From Nannobrachium achirus (lineage: Eukaryota; Chordata; Actinopteri; Myctophiformes; Myctophidae): 64,000 nucleotides of DNA. Under the pieces are notes generated by a model that had not been told where the DNA came from, did not search any database, and saw only the letters and a program-made list of their open reading frames with translations. The stretch spans positions 64,227,140-64,291,139 of the forward strand of contig OY997642.1 in assembly GCA_963921795.1 (NCBI GenBank), written 5' to 3'. Numbering within the stretch: the stretch's first letter is position 1; each line of letters opens with the position of its first letter. The position numbers were made by a program, and so were the translations under genes. This document shows, piece after piece, positions 11,378 to 24,185 of this stretch.

Positions 11378-11797
11378 CAGTGGCTCTCAACCTTTTCAGG
11401 CCGTGACCCCCAAAATAATCATATTTTAACTGGGGACCCCCCAGCTGATGAGCACTAAAGAGTTGAGGCATTACATTTTGTATAACACGGTTCTATTGTG
11501 AAAATAGCAGATCTACATGCTCATAGCGCTTCGCAATTTTCACAATTTCTGCCTCTAATATTTGAGAATTTGACCAATGTTTAATTTGCCATTTTTAGAG
11601 GTATTAAAAAGTCCTTAAAATGCCACTTTAGAAATGTGCAGATAACCTCTATACAGGTTTGTTTACTGTTGAGTGAAATAAATAAGTAAATGAATAAATA
11701 AATAACAATGTTTCAAATTAAGTTAATCATCTGGGGACCCCCCAAAATAATTTGGGGACCCCCCTGGGGGTCCCGACCCACAGGTTGAGAACCACTG
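11378..11797. mobile_element. hAT-like MITE with CAGTGGTTCTCAACC-type TIRs
   Basis: CAGTGGCTCTCAACC opens and GGTTGAGAACCACTG closes the element. Subterminal GGGGACCCCCC and AAAATAATTTGGGG are present. Flanks CTCTATAG and TTCTAATA are an imperfect 8-bp duplication. It carries an internal GATCTACATGCTC hairpin half. Confidence 0.75.
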
Positions 11798-12059
11798 TTC
11801 TAATACACCAGATGTTGTTGTGTTTGATGAAGAGTCCAGGGAATTATCTCTAACTGTATTAGAGATAGCAACACCTTTGACCCTATAAGAGGAAGCTTTC
11901 ATGACCACGGTCATTAAATACCAACTTCTCCTACATACCATCTCAGAGCTGGGCAACAGGTGCAGACTATTTGTACTCCTGTTCGCAATTTGGTGTCAGG
12001 GGAGTTTTTTACCTGAACTGAGTCAATGTGTCCCTAGACATGAAAAATCACAGAGGTGC

Positions 12060-12539
12060 ATGTCTAGCCTGCTTCCAGACCATAGACCCCGCCCACTCCC
12101 AGAGTGGACTCTTTCTCTGGTCTGGAGCTGAGTACATGAATCGGGATTTATTTTCGGCCCGTCCAATGAGTGCGGGGGGTGGGGGTGGGTCTAACGAATA
12201 GCCAATCCGCGCAGCAGTTGAAACGATTCAAACGAAGTTCACACACACACACACAGACAGGCTGAGGAAGGCACACACCATTTTGATTTCACCAAGCTGT
12301 TAATGTTGATTACATGTTTCTGGTCGCAGTTCTGTGTGGAAGCAGTCACTGGCACAGACAGAGACACACACACAATCACACACACACTCCGCGACCGTAC
12401 GTCGCGTCTACCGTGCGTCTCGATCACCGTGCGTCGCGATCGCTCTCGTGCACGCTCGCCAAAAAAGTCCCTCCCCGTAAATCACTCAGAATGGGCACAG
12501 TTTCAGACTACTGCGTGAGCTGAGTCTGAGATCAGGCTA
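12060..12539 (+). repeat. ~500-bp dispersed repeat, upstream of a decayed repeat gene
   Basis: It matches the inverted complement of 33470-33975. Shared landmarks are GAGTGGACT...TCTGGAGCTGAGTACATGAAT, CAGCTGCGCGG-type text, ACATGTTTCTGGTCGCAGTT and AATCACTCAGAAT. The position directly before the reading frame at 12540 suggests it is the terminal or promoter part of one mobile element; this is inference. Confidence 0.6.
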
Positions 12540-14312
12540 GTGCATGTCCGCCATAGTGCCATCAATGGCGCAATGGCCAAATCAAATATGGCCGCCATCG
12601 GCTATGATGAAAAGATGCCTACTGCATCACCACCACCATCTGCTGTAAGGCAGCAACAAACAACAGAAGCTACCACTCCACTCACATCGCCAGAAACTGC
12701 CCAGGTTTGTATTTTTCCAAAATGTAACAACGGGCGTAATGTCAGTGTTTATTGCCTTAACTGTTTAATACACAGATGGACATTTCTCCGGTGGCACCTC
12801 CCTCCTCACCAGCTGTCATGCGACGATATCGCAGGATTCGCAGATAGAGGAAGACTGTTCATAATAAGATGGGGCCACCATGTGGCTCGGAGAAATCACA
12901 AAAGCCTGCCAAATGACAACACGGCAGTAACCACACTCCGTGACTTGGTCATTAAAGAGGCGATGAAGCATTTAAAAAAAGAGTGTGAGGCGGTCACACG
13001 TGTTGCATTTGGCTCCATCTTACGGATAACCTCTCTCCAGTCCTTGAAGAACTTCCGTTGGGAGGACTTTGTTGAGGAATGGAGGAGTAGTGCACCTACA
13101 TTGCTCAAGTTCATTGAATGCGTTACTGTAACATTGAATGAGCCCACACCTACTGTAGTGACACCACTGAGGGTAATACGAAGAAACACGTTGCAACAAT
13201 GGCTGGAGCAATGATGCTACATGCTCGTTCACGGCGCATGTGTGCACCCATGTTCCGGAACTCACTTCTTTTAAGACATGCAGGGGCCACAAAACGTTGC
13301 TTTCAGCGGTTTCGGACACAAGGGATGTATGTGTCTCTTATACAAACAGACCCTAATTAAACTCCAAGAAATGGCTGCAAGCTATGACAAAGAACTCCTG
13401 CAATGGAAACAAGCATGCGAGGGAACAAATGAGGAACATGATGGCATTGATGAGAGGCCACATGTTGATGAGTGGATGGATATGGACGAACACTCAGATC
13501 ATCCAGAAGATGGAAATGTGGATGAACCCACCAATACCTCAACAGCAGAGCCCGAGGGTCCAACACCATTGCCAGGGCCCACTACCCACTACTTCTGATA
13601 TACAGGTATGGCCTTGATTTTACAGTACTATTGTCATTGATTGCCACATTTTGGAGATATCTTAAAAATGTGATCCATGTTGAAGAAGCAGCATAAAATA
13701 ACACTGAAGTGTAAAATACATTTTGTTGTCAACCTAAAATAAGTTATTGTTATATTCTTTCATCTTCAGGCCTCTCCACCACCAACACAGTTGCCGTTCC
13801 AACTCACCATGGACAACCTGGATCGTTCTGTCAGACCCATGCACATCATGACAATGGCTCATCAAAGACTGTACTACCACTGGCTACTAACGTTAGCAAA
13901 CCAGGAGAGAGTCAGCGCAGCCCATCTTTCAGATGAGACGCAGCGATCAGTGCTCAATGTCCCATTCGAGGAACTAATTCCCAATGATCTGGACAACGAC
14001 TACTTCCAAACGGCTTTCCAGGAATTATTGGTCGACTGGTGGTCAGTCTTTTTCTCACTTTTGCTCAGTTTAAGGACAAAGTCAATTGGCATTTGCCAAA
14101 TCAGTATTAAAAAACCATGTCCCAGAAAATAAAAATAATACCATTGGGTTTGCTTGATGTCGACGAGAAAAAGTCAGAAGACATGATAAGCACTATTAAG
14201 CACATAAGTGACAGACACGTGCTCTATATTGCAACTGAAATGAGTCACAGTTTCTGGAGATCAACTTACAAAGCAAAATTCCGACAAAGCCATCAATTCC
14301 ATCAACAATAGC
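12540..14312 (+). pseudogene. Decayed repeat-family protein gene (possibly DUF6589-type)
   Basis: An open frame of 224 codons (12540-13214) is followed, after a frame change near 13190, by homologous-looking text (13200-13340 and 13320-13598). A GTATGG donor then precedes a separate exon at about 13771-14040, which contains HIMTMAHQRLYYHWLL and VSAAHLSDETQRSV. A further segment at 14117-14311 contains IIPLGLLDVDEKKSEDM. The order of these blocks resembles multi-copy uncharacterised proteins in fish and cnidarian genomes that I associate with the DUF6589 family; the name is from memory and unverified. Frame changes and a stop near 14110 indicate decay. No catalytic motif is recognisable. A further coding-like stretch (14500-14750) and a possible exon (14998-15170, acceptor TTGTACAG) may belong to the same unit. 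Confidence 0.45.
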
Positions 14313-15199
14313 AACACAAAGAAAACAAGACAGGATGGAATCATAACTAACGTGGCATGACATCCACTGCAGTATGAATTTCAATGAATTGATCTACAAA
14401 AACCTCTAGGACAGTTTCCCGTTGCACAGGCCATGAGCAGAACCCTTGGTGAGATGAACGATTTTGTTGAATGTTTTGACCAAGGCTGTGAGTCTGTGAG
14501 ATCAGACCTGAGTCTGGAAAACACACCGCTGTAAACAAAGAGGCAGACGTCACAGTCATGGCTGATATTCTTCATCAACTCAAGGTGTTTGGTTTTACGG
14601 CAGGAAGGTCCTACAGTGGCTACAAAAATCAGAAGGCAAACCCAATCCGTGATTTGAAACAAGCTGTCAAAAAAATCAATGAAAAAAAGACTGGCGGCCC
14701 ACAAAGGAACTCTAGTGGCCTTCAATATTGATCAGTTCCTCTCTGCTGTATTTTAAGTGGCAGTGTGTGTGCACGTGTGTGTGTGTGTGCAAGCGAGCGA
14801 GCGCCTGCGTACTGTTTCATGATCACATTTTGTGATGTGATTCTGATGTATAATTTTCCACTTTATTTGAAAAGGTGAGTTAATCAGAATTTCATTCTTT
14901 CATCACAGAAATGTATGAAAATGTAGCCGTAAGCTTTTGGTCATGCTTCACTTGACATCACATCACAATATTGTTATTTGTCATTTTTTTGTTGTACAGC
15001 ATGAGCATGCTTTCATTGAGGAGACCTCAGAGGAGAAAGCTGAAATATCAAAACTCTGCCGAAGAGAAGATGAAGATGTTTTCTCACTAACTTATCAGGA
15101 AGCAAGCAAGCACTGCAGTTGTTCCAGAGGAAAGGGACATAGACTGGCATGGCTTTCCGTGGTGGCTTGAGGGCTGGTTCAGAATGGGCTTTTAGAATG

Positions 15200-17100
15200 G
15201 GTTTATTTTCTTTGTCTTTCTCTTTCTTTCTGTCTTTCTGTCAACAAAGAAGACTCAGTAAATCTTAAATAGGCCTACAACACACATACAACATTCAATT
15301 GATGGATATTTTTCTTGTGTTTATGGCTTATTTCGATTTTCTTTTTCTTTTCTTTTTTTTTCATCAGTGTGGTTGCTATAGGGAACCAGACTGTTGTTCT
15401 GGGTCAGAGAACTCACTGTCACCTATATAGAGTAAACCTGTTTTCATTTATTATCTGCATAAAACAGAGATCTCCGTCTTATCTTTTTTTCTAGTTCCGT
15501 GCCCAGTATTTCAGGTGTTTTTACCCGTTTTTGGAGGACGATCGCGAGCGGGCACAGTGCCGTGCGTGTTTTGTGTCAGCGTTGTTATGATATGATCCTG
15601 GCCTAAAGGTGCCAGGGACCACAACAAGAACAGGGGAGATGCAGTCAAACTAAGTTTAAATACTATTTATTGAATAATTAAATCAAATAATCAAACCAAA
15701 CCAAAACAGATGAGGTGTGTAATCAGTCAAGTCAGTAGTGGAATGCCGTGTGGATGCGTGGATCGTGTAGTGCAGCACTATTCAACCTGCAGCCCGGGGC
15801 CCCTGCGGTATGTCATACCAATAAATATATTTTGTCTACTTTGTCATTTTTCAGTTTCTCTCCAGAACCACTGTAGGAAACCATTTTTTTTTTTACTTGT
15901 TTTATGCAAGACCTTTTTGCAAATAAGTTTGTTCCAAAAGAAGAAACTTAATCATTAATCTTAATCATTCCATGACAATATTTTTGTTCAATGAGGTTTG
16001 GCCTTAAATATGGAAATGTGGCTGTTTTCTGTGTGTGTTAGACTACTCATGTAGTGTGTTCATAGCCAAATCATTGGCTAAACGTCCAAAATAGGTGTCA
16101 TTTTTAGCTTGTGGCACTTGGACATTTTGTATTTTGCCGTTGAGTAGCCTTGGTGTAGTGTCTTATGTGTTAGCCAAAGTGTTGAAAAGAGTGAAAACAG
16201 AACAGGGGGAGAGCAGATGAGAACATAACAGAAGTGAGCAGAGCTGGGAGAGGACTGGGGAAGCAGGCTTTTATAGGGCGTGTACACCCAGGCCCAGGTG
16301 CACGCCATCAGAGTCACGGTCGCCAATCTGCACCCCAGTCCTGTGGGGAAAAGGATGCCACGTGTTCTTGGGCCTTTCACGGCAATCGGACGCTGCATGC
16401 GGGATTTGAAGCATTTTGTTCCAAAAATGTGTTTTGCAAAAATTGACCCGCTGGTGGCGCTATAACAGGCCAATGTGAGAAGGGTGGCATCTGTTCCTTG
16501 GCCTAGTGGGAATGTGTGTGCAAAATCTCACACACATAGCAGGCTGCGTTTGAGACATTTTGTTCAAAAAGGAGCAATCCTGCAAACCTTGGAATTCAAT
16601 GTTAGCCAATTAGCTAGAATATGATATCTGACAAATCTGTCATGATTACATCACTGTAGAGATACTGTGTACTGATTTGTGTGATTTTCAGATAAAATCT
16701 GAAGGAGTAATATCGAAGAATGTGTTTTACATACTGTAAGTCGGCCTTCTGGTGGCGCTATAAATGGCAGATGTGAAAAATGCAGGGCACAGGTTTTTCC
16801 TTGGCCTCTGGGAAGTGTGCATACAAAGTTTTACACTAATCGGTGGTTATAGGTAAAAGCACAAATTGGCCTCTACACAACATGTATGCAAAAGACTGTA
16901 GGCCTATATGCAACAGACATAAAAAAAACTGTGATACTATGCACCTGGACAGTTTGATGATGTACATAGTAAGCCTTGCTGAGCTATGAAGACCATATGA
17001 ATCGGCCAGGCTATGAATCTCATATGGCAGGAGCCTATCTCCTGTTTCTGTAGCGTAAGGCAGCTTGATGTACAAGTACACCCCCTGGACATGACGCTAG
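15200..17100. other. Gene-free stretch with low-copy repeat relics
   Basis: It includes a TTTCTTTCTGTCTTTCTG pyrimidine tract (15215-15240) and relics with CTGGTGGCGCTATAA (about 16447-16465 and 16749-16763). No reading frame shows a recognisable domain. Confidence 0.4.
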
Positions 17101-17109
17101 TATGTCGCA

Positions 17110-17275
17110 GGGAGTTACCCCCAATCCAACCCTTGATGCTGAGTTTCAAGCAGGGAGGCACTGGGTCCCATTTTTTAGAATCTTTGGTATGACGCGACCC
17201 GGGTTTGAACCCAGATCTCCTAGTCTCAGGGCAGACACTCAAACCACTAGGCCACTGGAACTGGTACATGATATC
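17110..17275 (-). mobile_element. tRNA-derived SINE
   Basis: On the minus strand it carries the A-box-like text GGCCTAGTGGTTTGAGTG and the B box GGGTTCAAACC, followed by a SINE body. Confidence 0.65.
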
Positions 17276-17489
17276 ATTGCAATCCTTGAAAATCACAACA
17301 TAGGTGTAGACATGACAGTTTGTATTATAATGCTTGTTTCAGGATTTATGATGCAAAATACATTATTTAGTAATGGCGGATATTAAAATACGCATCAAGG
17401 GGGGTTGGGGGACATTTATAGGAAGGCTCCATATCAGACATTGTTCAAGGAACCAAACTGTAAAGTCTACCAAATGTCATGGTATTATG

Positions 17490-17575
17490 CTTATATAAAC
17501 CCCAAGCGGGATTCGATCCAACGACCTTCTGCATGAAAGGCATATGCCCTGACCACTACACTAGGCAGCCACAGG
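17490..17575 (-). mobile_element. tRNA-like SINE head
   Basis: The minus strand reads TGCCTAGTGTAGTGGTCAGG (A-box region) and GGATCGAATCCC (B box), with an intervening anticodon-arm-like stretch. Confidence 0.6.
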
Positions 17576-17744
17576 ATCTGTTAACCATGTTTGTTTAAAA
17601 AAAAAAAGGTTCTATGTAGGCTGAGTGCCTTGATTTTATTGATTTCTTTTTTATATTTTGGAGTCTTGGGATGAAATCAATGTAATCTGAGTATTTCTGA
17701 CATTTTCGAGTGATCATATTTTCTTTTACTCAGAACAGAAAAAA

Positions 17745-18460
17745 AAACGGCCGGTAGAGAAGGGCTCATTTTAAACATGAACGTGATCTGGAGTTAGATC
17801 AGACGTGTCAACATTAAAGAGTTTGACATAGGTACATGCCATGGGCATCCAGGATGTTAACATCTACTCAGTCCAACGTGGGGTTTGAACTGCCAACCAT
17901 CCGTATACCAGGCACAGGCACTGACCACTACACTACGGCAGTCACACATAATGGACCTGTCATTTAAAAGAAAAAGAAAAGAAAAAAGAAAAAGTTCCAT
18001 GTAATGTACTTGACGCCTTCTTTCAAAATGATATAGCGCCCCCCTTTGGCCAATTGGGGTAAGATTGGTTTCAGTGATATTTGGACTTACCCTCTACAGT
18101 AGTTGTGGGGCTCATTTTAAACATGAACGTGATCTGGAGTTAGATCAGACGTGTCAACATTAAAGAGTTTGACATATGCACATGCCATGGGCATCCAGGA
18201 TGTTAACATCAACTCAACCCGATGTGGGATTTGAACTGACAACCATCCGTATACCAGGCACAGGCACTGACCACTACACTACAGCAGTCACACATAATGG
18301 ACCTGTCATTTTTTTTTTAAAAGAAAAGAAAAAAGAAAAAGTTTCATGTAATGTACTTGACGCCTTCTTTCAAAATGATATAGCGCCCCCCTTTGGCCAA
18401 TTGGGGTAAGATTGGTTTCAGTGATATTTGGACTAACCCTCTACAGTAGTTCATCATGAA
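17745..18460. repeat. Tandem duplication of a ~345-bp module containing a tRNA-like SINE head
   Basis: Copies at about 17765-18105 and 18111-18455 share CATGAACGTGATCTGGAG, GGGCATCCAGGATGTTAAC, a tRNA-like stretch with a degenerate B box, and TAGCGCCCCCCTTTGGCC. A third, partial copy of the tail is at about 18830-18900. Confidence 0.8.
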
Positions 18461-18469
18461 AATTTTACT

Positions 18470-19480
18470 TTGCATGTATGTTTTAGAGGCAGAAGAATAA
18501 TTTGCATAAAACTTGCAATATTCATTGAATTATTAAAAAAGCATGTTTAAATTTTTAAATAATCCGATCTGACAGATCTTTAGATATTGGTCCAAAGTTC
18601 ATGTAAAAAAAGTTCCGTGCACGTGGCGCGAAAGTTCCGGAATAAAAGCGGGTTTAAGTGTTTTACAAACTGCTCAAAATGGCAGAAAATCTAAGGACGG
18701 AGCGTACTTAACAAAGACACGGATGGCTTCCGCTTGAGTCAAGGCACGCGTGTAACCAAGTTGCATGTCTTCAAACGAAACGAGGCATGACTTATGCCCC
18801 TTTAAAGTTTGAGTTTTCAAACGCTTCGTATAGCGCCCCCCTTTGGACAATTGGAGTAAGATTGCTTTCAGTGATATTTGGACTAACCCTCTACATATTT
18901 GCCAAATGCCATGAACGTGTCACTTTGCAAGTATGATTTAGAGGCAGAAGAATAATTTGCATAAAACTGCAATATAGAGTGAATTATTAAAAAATAATGT
19001 TTCGCTTTAAAAGAAATCCGCCGAGACATATCTAACCGTATTGGTCCAAAGTTCATGTAAAAAAAGTTTCGCGCACGTTACGCGAAAATCCCAGGAGGAG
19101 ATAGATTTTGACTGTTTTTCATATAATTCAAAATTGTGGGAGAGGTAAAGGTCAGAGGTCAAAAGTTAGAGTGTAAAAGTTGTTCGGCATGAGGAGACGC
19201 ATAAGTGTATACAGGTTTCATGGCTGGACCTGAAACAGAGCATGAGCTTTACCTGTTCAAAGTTGGCATTTTTCAAAGGCTTCCTACAGCGCCACCCTTT
19301 GGCCGATTGTTGCGAGCTTCGCGTTTTAGCCGTTTGGCATAGCCCTCTGCCATACTGCCGAGTTTCGTAAAAAGCGACTGCACGGTCTAGCCGCTAGAGA
19401 AAAAGTGGCGGAAGAATAATAATAGTGCTGAAGTCCAATATCAATAAGTGGCCATTTGGCCACTTCGTGGCCTTGGCCAC
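18470..19480. repeat. Dispersed repeat with GCGCCCCCCTTTGG and GAAGAATAATAAT ends
   Basis: It contains repeated TTTAGAGGCAGAAGAATAAT and GGTCCAAAGTTCATGTAAAA blocks (two copies each), and a terminal block near 19285-19430 with CGCCACCCTTTGGCCGATTG. No gene is seen. Confidence 0.55.
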
Positions 19481-19527
19481 TACTAAAGGGTTAGGGTTAG
19501 CACAAGACGTCCAGTGACTATGTGGTT

Positions 19528-20060
19528 TAGAGGTCTTCACGGGGGCCCCGACCCCGAAATTGCCCAAGGACCCGAGAGACCCGTACCAGGTTCGGTCAGT
19601 GTTTTATCATAGTCACTTGGAGCCGGGTCGGAATGGGCATCTCCCTCGGAATACGGGGCTGTCAATCATTATGTGTATTACCCGAGAGGACCCGAGAGGA
19701 CCCGTACTGTATGTGTACTTTCTGCTTTTTTATGCAAACTGTAAAGCAATCAATCAATGTGTGTGTATGTGCTGGCGTGCGCTATTAGGAGCAAACTACT
19801 GGAGTTCTGTTTAACGTGTGCTCACTGTGCTGTGTTTAGGCTGACCTAGGATCAGATCCATTAGCCGTGAGGCAGCGAGATGAATGGCTCTGTATGTAAC
19901 AGTGAGATGATAATGCTGGTCTAGGATCAGTTTAACAGCGGGGGAAAAAGAGCTTGGTGCGTGCGTAATGCATGCATGTTGCGTAGCTACTCGGAATCGA
20001 ACAAAAATTGACGGTCCATTTCGATTTCGGGAAAAAAACTTTGACCCGTGAAGAGCTCTA
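19528..20060. mobile_element. hAT-like MITE
   Basis: TIRs TAGAGGTCTTCACGGG and CCCGTGAAGAGCTCTA are flanked by ATGTGGTT (19520-19527) and CTGTGGTT (20061-20068), an 8-bp duplication with one mismatch. GGACCCGAGAG repeats lie inside. Confidence 0.75.
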
Positions 20061-20220
20061 CTGTGGTTAAGTGTCACAGTATGTTTCCTCTCCAGAAAGG
20101 AAACGGAAACAGTCTGCATGTATGTGTGAGTTGAAATAATTGGATTCAGTAGGCGGGCTTTAGACCGGATCTGAGCACTGAACAGGAAATAGCAGTACAT
20201 TGAAATACAATCAGCAACCT

Positions 20221-20287
20221 AGAGCAGATCTACAAGCTCACACCGTGCCTCTCTGTAACGTGATGAGAGCTTGTAGATCTGCTATTT
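20221..20287. repeat. Hairpin repeat, AGATCTACAAGCTCACA arms
   Basis: AGAGCAGATCTACAAGCTC and GAGCTTGTAGATCTGCTAT face each other across about 29 nt. Confidence 0.85.
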
Positions 20288-20715
20288 GCTACCAAAACTA
20301 CAGCTTTGAAATCAATCACTCAAACTATCTTTTTATTTCTTTTGATCAATGTTTAATCTAATATATTATGATGTTTAGTGATTTGATAAAAATCTATCCA
20401 TGTTCAATCTAATGTATTATGATGTTTAGTTAAACATAAGTGATGTTTTCAAGAAGTTTATCAGTTAAACATAACAGCAGTTTGCTCTGAATTCAGTGGA
20501 ACTGCTCTATCCATCTGGTTTTATTCAACGATCTCTGTCGCCCTCATGTGGACAAACTGTCAAACTGCAGGTCTGCTGCTAGAATGAGGAGATTTTTATT
20601 TGACACTCATTCACATACAATGAGTGGTGGAGAGTAACTAAGTATATTTACTTGAGTAAAGTATTTTTAGACTATCTGTAACTTCCTTACAAATATTACA
20701 CTTTTGACTCCACTA

Positions 20716-20932
20716 TGCCCTGTTAGGGGAACCACACTAACAGAATCCCCTTTATGCCCATATATGGAGATCCCTGATGTCATCAATATTAAGCCCTCAT
20801 GATGATCTCCATACATGCATGGAGTTGACCAACACTGACATCATGTGTCCTTTGACATCATGTGTCCTTTGTGGGACCTCACCCTTTAGGGGGTGAGGTC
20901 GCTTTTCACCCTTAGGCGTCTTACTGGTACTT
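20716..20932. repeat. Dispersed repeat with CArG box and GTCTTACTGGT end
   Basis: It contains CCATATATGG at 20758-20767 and a terminal GGCGTCTTACTGGT. Related copies are at 21487-21875, 22640-22850, 46720-47110 and 59530-60048. Confidence 0.65.
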
Positions 20933-21074
20933 TATACTTTAGTAAATGATCAAACATGATAAAGGAAACGTGTGTAAAGTGTCAGAAGTGTCAGCATTGC
21001 AGACATTATTTTAAATTGAATGAACGTGAATGCAGACACGGCAGTTTAATGTTCCTATTTATGTCTCTTCACAG

Positions 21075-21256
21075 GTGAATCTGTGGTGGTGAGAGATGGC
21101 ACAGGGTGGCAGAGAGACACAGGGTGGCAGAGAGACGCTTGGGAGCAGAAGCCTGGGGAAGTGGGAGTTCCTCGGCTCAGGAGGCTTTGGATTGATCTAT
21201 ACGGCTCAACACAAGGACTGGGGCAAAGTGGTCATCAAACTGCCTCACGATGATGG
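21075..21256 (+). CDS. Kinase gene exon with start codon (ATG 21096)
   Basis: The exon follows a CTCTTCACAG acceptor (AG 21073-21074), so an untranslated first exon must lie upstream. ATG at 21096 opens a frame with two GGRETQ-like repeats, then the glycine loop LGSGGFG and VVIK lysine. The donor is GTAAGA at 21257. The frame leaves 2 nt. Confidence 0.75.
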
Positions 21257-23552
21257 GTAAGAGATCATTAACATAAAGATACATCATTATGAAGATTGAT
21301 ATGAGACGATTAACATAACGATAAATAATATGATGATTGATATGAGACAATTCACATAAAGATAAATAATATGATGATTGATATGAGACGATTAACATAA
21401 ATATAAATAATATGATGATTGATATAAGACGATTAACATAAAGACACATCATTAAGATGATGGGTAAGAGATGATTAACATAAAGATAAACTAGGAAGAC
21501 GCCTCAGGGCGACATGCGACCTCGCCCCAATGCTTGGCCATCTGGTCAGTGATGTATATGGGACCAGTTACTCATGGAGACCCCTGCATGATAGTCAACA
21601 ATGTTATGCCAAAACATGCCCATATATGGGCATTACCATACATGGCCATTCCCAGATATGTCCTTAATATTGATAACATTGGGACAGGAATCTCCATATA
21701 TGGGCATAAAACGTATGTTAATTAGTAAAGCCAAGCAGAGCCTTGGCAAGTTAGGGCCTGGGTTTGATGCCTTGGGATCTCCATATTTGGGCATAAGTGT
21801 GTACCGTAACAGGGCATCATCTGGGAATGCCATACTGTATATGGATATTTTATTGTGGGCTCGCCTTAAAGGCGAGAACACTATGTTATCTTTATGTTAT
21901 CTTTATTTATATTAGGCTATTATATAGTGAGTTCCGTCTCAGACAGTACAAAGGCAGTTATTTATATAGTGAGTTCCGTCTCAGACAGTACAAAGGCAGT
22001 TATTTATATATAGTGAGTTCCGTCGCAGACAGTACAAAGGCAGTTATTTATATAGTGAGTTCCGTCGCAGACAGTAGAAAGGCAGGGCCATTAGCCAATG
22101 AGGTGCAATTGAGTTGCGGAAAAAATCTGGGGGTAGTGTTAACTGGAGTATTGGTTGAGCTTCACATGAGCACGCTGCAGAATATAGTCACGAGCGAGCC
22201 CATACTGTTTCGTAGGAAAAGTATTTCTAGTTTATTTTATCCTTTATTAATATATATCCATATACATACAGTATATGGACTTAATATTAACGTTTTCGTG
22301 GAAAGTAGGGTGTAAATCAGAGTAAAGCAGCCAGGGACATCCAGGGTTTGATCTTTGATGAGGTGATGTCATGTGATGTCACGTGACATCACTTCCTGTA
22401 CTGACACAGAGACAAGCTACTACATTTCTCATGGTAAACTGCAACCTTCTGTCGCAATAATTATGATGATGGGTAAGAGAGCATTAAAGATGGGGTGCCA
22501 TGTTATTTCCCCCTGAAACATGATGATCAGGTATTATGATTATACTAGGAGGAAAAGTGTACAGAAAGTGTTAAAATTATGTTTTTATGTGGCCACACCC
22601 ACCAGAACATTAAGTATGCCTGGTTGTTAGGTGGGTGGTCAGGGGAACCACACTAAACTAATCCCTTTTATGTCCATATACAGTATGTCATCAATATTAA
22701 ACCCATACCTGGGAATGCCAAATATATACATATTGTGTCAGTCTAACCAATGTGGCTGCCCCGACACGGGTCACACTTGCAAATTAATTCCATCCTTGTC
22801 CCTTGTATGCCCGAATTCAGTCCTGCGCAAACACACCCTTTAGGTGATTTCTTACTGATGATGGGAAGTTTATCTTCAACTGAGAATTAGGTTGATTCAT
22901 ATCAATCGGTTGATTCACATGAATCACATATCTGCAACACGTTGTGAGCTTGTATTGATCTGTTATATCTTTTATATATCTTGCTATATCATGTATATGT
23001 GGTGAGTCGTACAGTGTGGTGAGTCACAGCCCCAGCCTGAAGCCTCAAAAGTCTAGTATCTGCTCTTGTTCCATAGGGATGTCCCTATGATGGTTAAAAT
23101 ATTGGACTTTCACGCGGGAGACCAGGGTTCAAAGCGGGGTGGGGAGGTTCAGATCACCTCCGTTACATTGGTGCCGTGACCTGGATCAGGGCTTCCCCGT
23201 AGGAGGAGGTCAAAGGGGGTTGAGTGTGGTGAGTCGCAGCCCCAGCCTGAAGCCTCAAAAGTCTAGTATCTGCTCTCATTCCATAGGGATGTCCCTTTGG
23301 TGTGATGGTTAAGATATCGGACTTTCACACGGGGGACCTGGGTTCGAAACCGGTTGGGGAGGTTCGGATCACCTCCGTTACATATAGATCTGCTATTTTT
23401 TGGCATGGTCCCTCCCAGGTTGGGGATATTTTGATTATCGCAATAATATCGTGAATCACAATAATCGTGACATGAAATGATCATATTGTCCCATCCCTAG
23501 TCTACTGTAGCAACGCCAGCTCCATGTAACTGTGATCTACAGTAACTGTCTA

Positions 23553-23591
<39 letters not shown>

Positions 23592-24123
23592 CCTAACCTA
23601 AACGCTCCACGTCACCAGGTCTATCAGGTCCTACTCCGCTCTGTGTCGAGAGGCTGACTACATGGAGGCTGCAGTCCACCAGTACGTGCCTAGGGTCTAT
23701 GGGATGTACCGAGGCCGTGTGGCCAGCCTGGGCTCCACCGTGAGGCAGGGGATAGTGATGGAGCTGATGGAGAGAGGCTCCCTGCAGTCCCTCCAGGAGA
23801 GCCTGTCTCAGAGCCAGCCTAAGCCTCCACCCTGGCCCCTGGCCTTCCGTCTGGCCCACCAGGTGGCGCTGGCCATGGACTTCCTCCAGGGCACCAAAAA
23901 CCTCGTGCACATGGACCTGAAACCAGACAACATCCTGCTGGATGCCAACTTAAACGCCAAGGTATGTTCAGTTCAATCCAATGCCAACTTAAACGCCAAG
24001 GTGTGTCCAATCAGTTCAATTCAATCCCAACCTCTCAATTCCCGTTTCCAGTCTGGAATCTAGACTGGAATAAGGTTTTGTTTTGATTTACCCCCAAGCA
24101 GTGCAAACTGAGACACACACGCA

Positions 24124-24185
<62 letters not shown>

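Noticed and set aside
14381-14725. 114-codon minus-strand frame
   Set aside because: The plus strand carries better coding-like text continuing from the decayed repeat gene; the minus frame has no recognisable feature.
17193-18295. Functional tRNA genes
   Set aside because: Boxes are degenerate, arms do not pair well by eye, and they sit in repeated SINE contexts.
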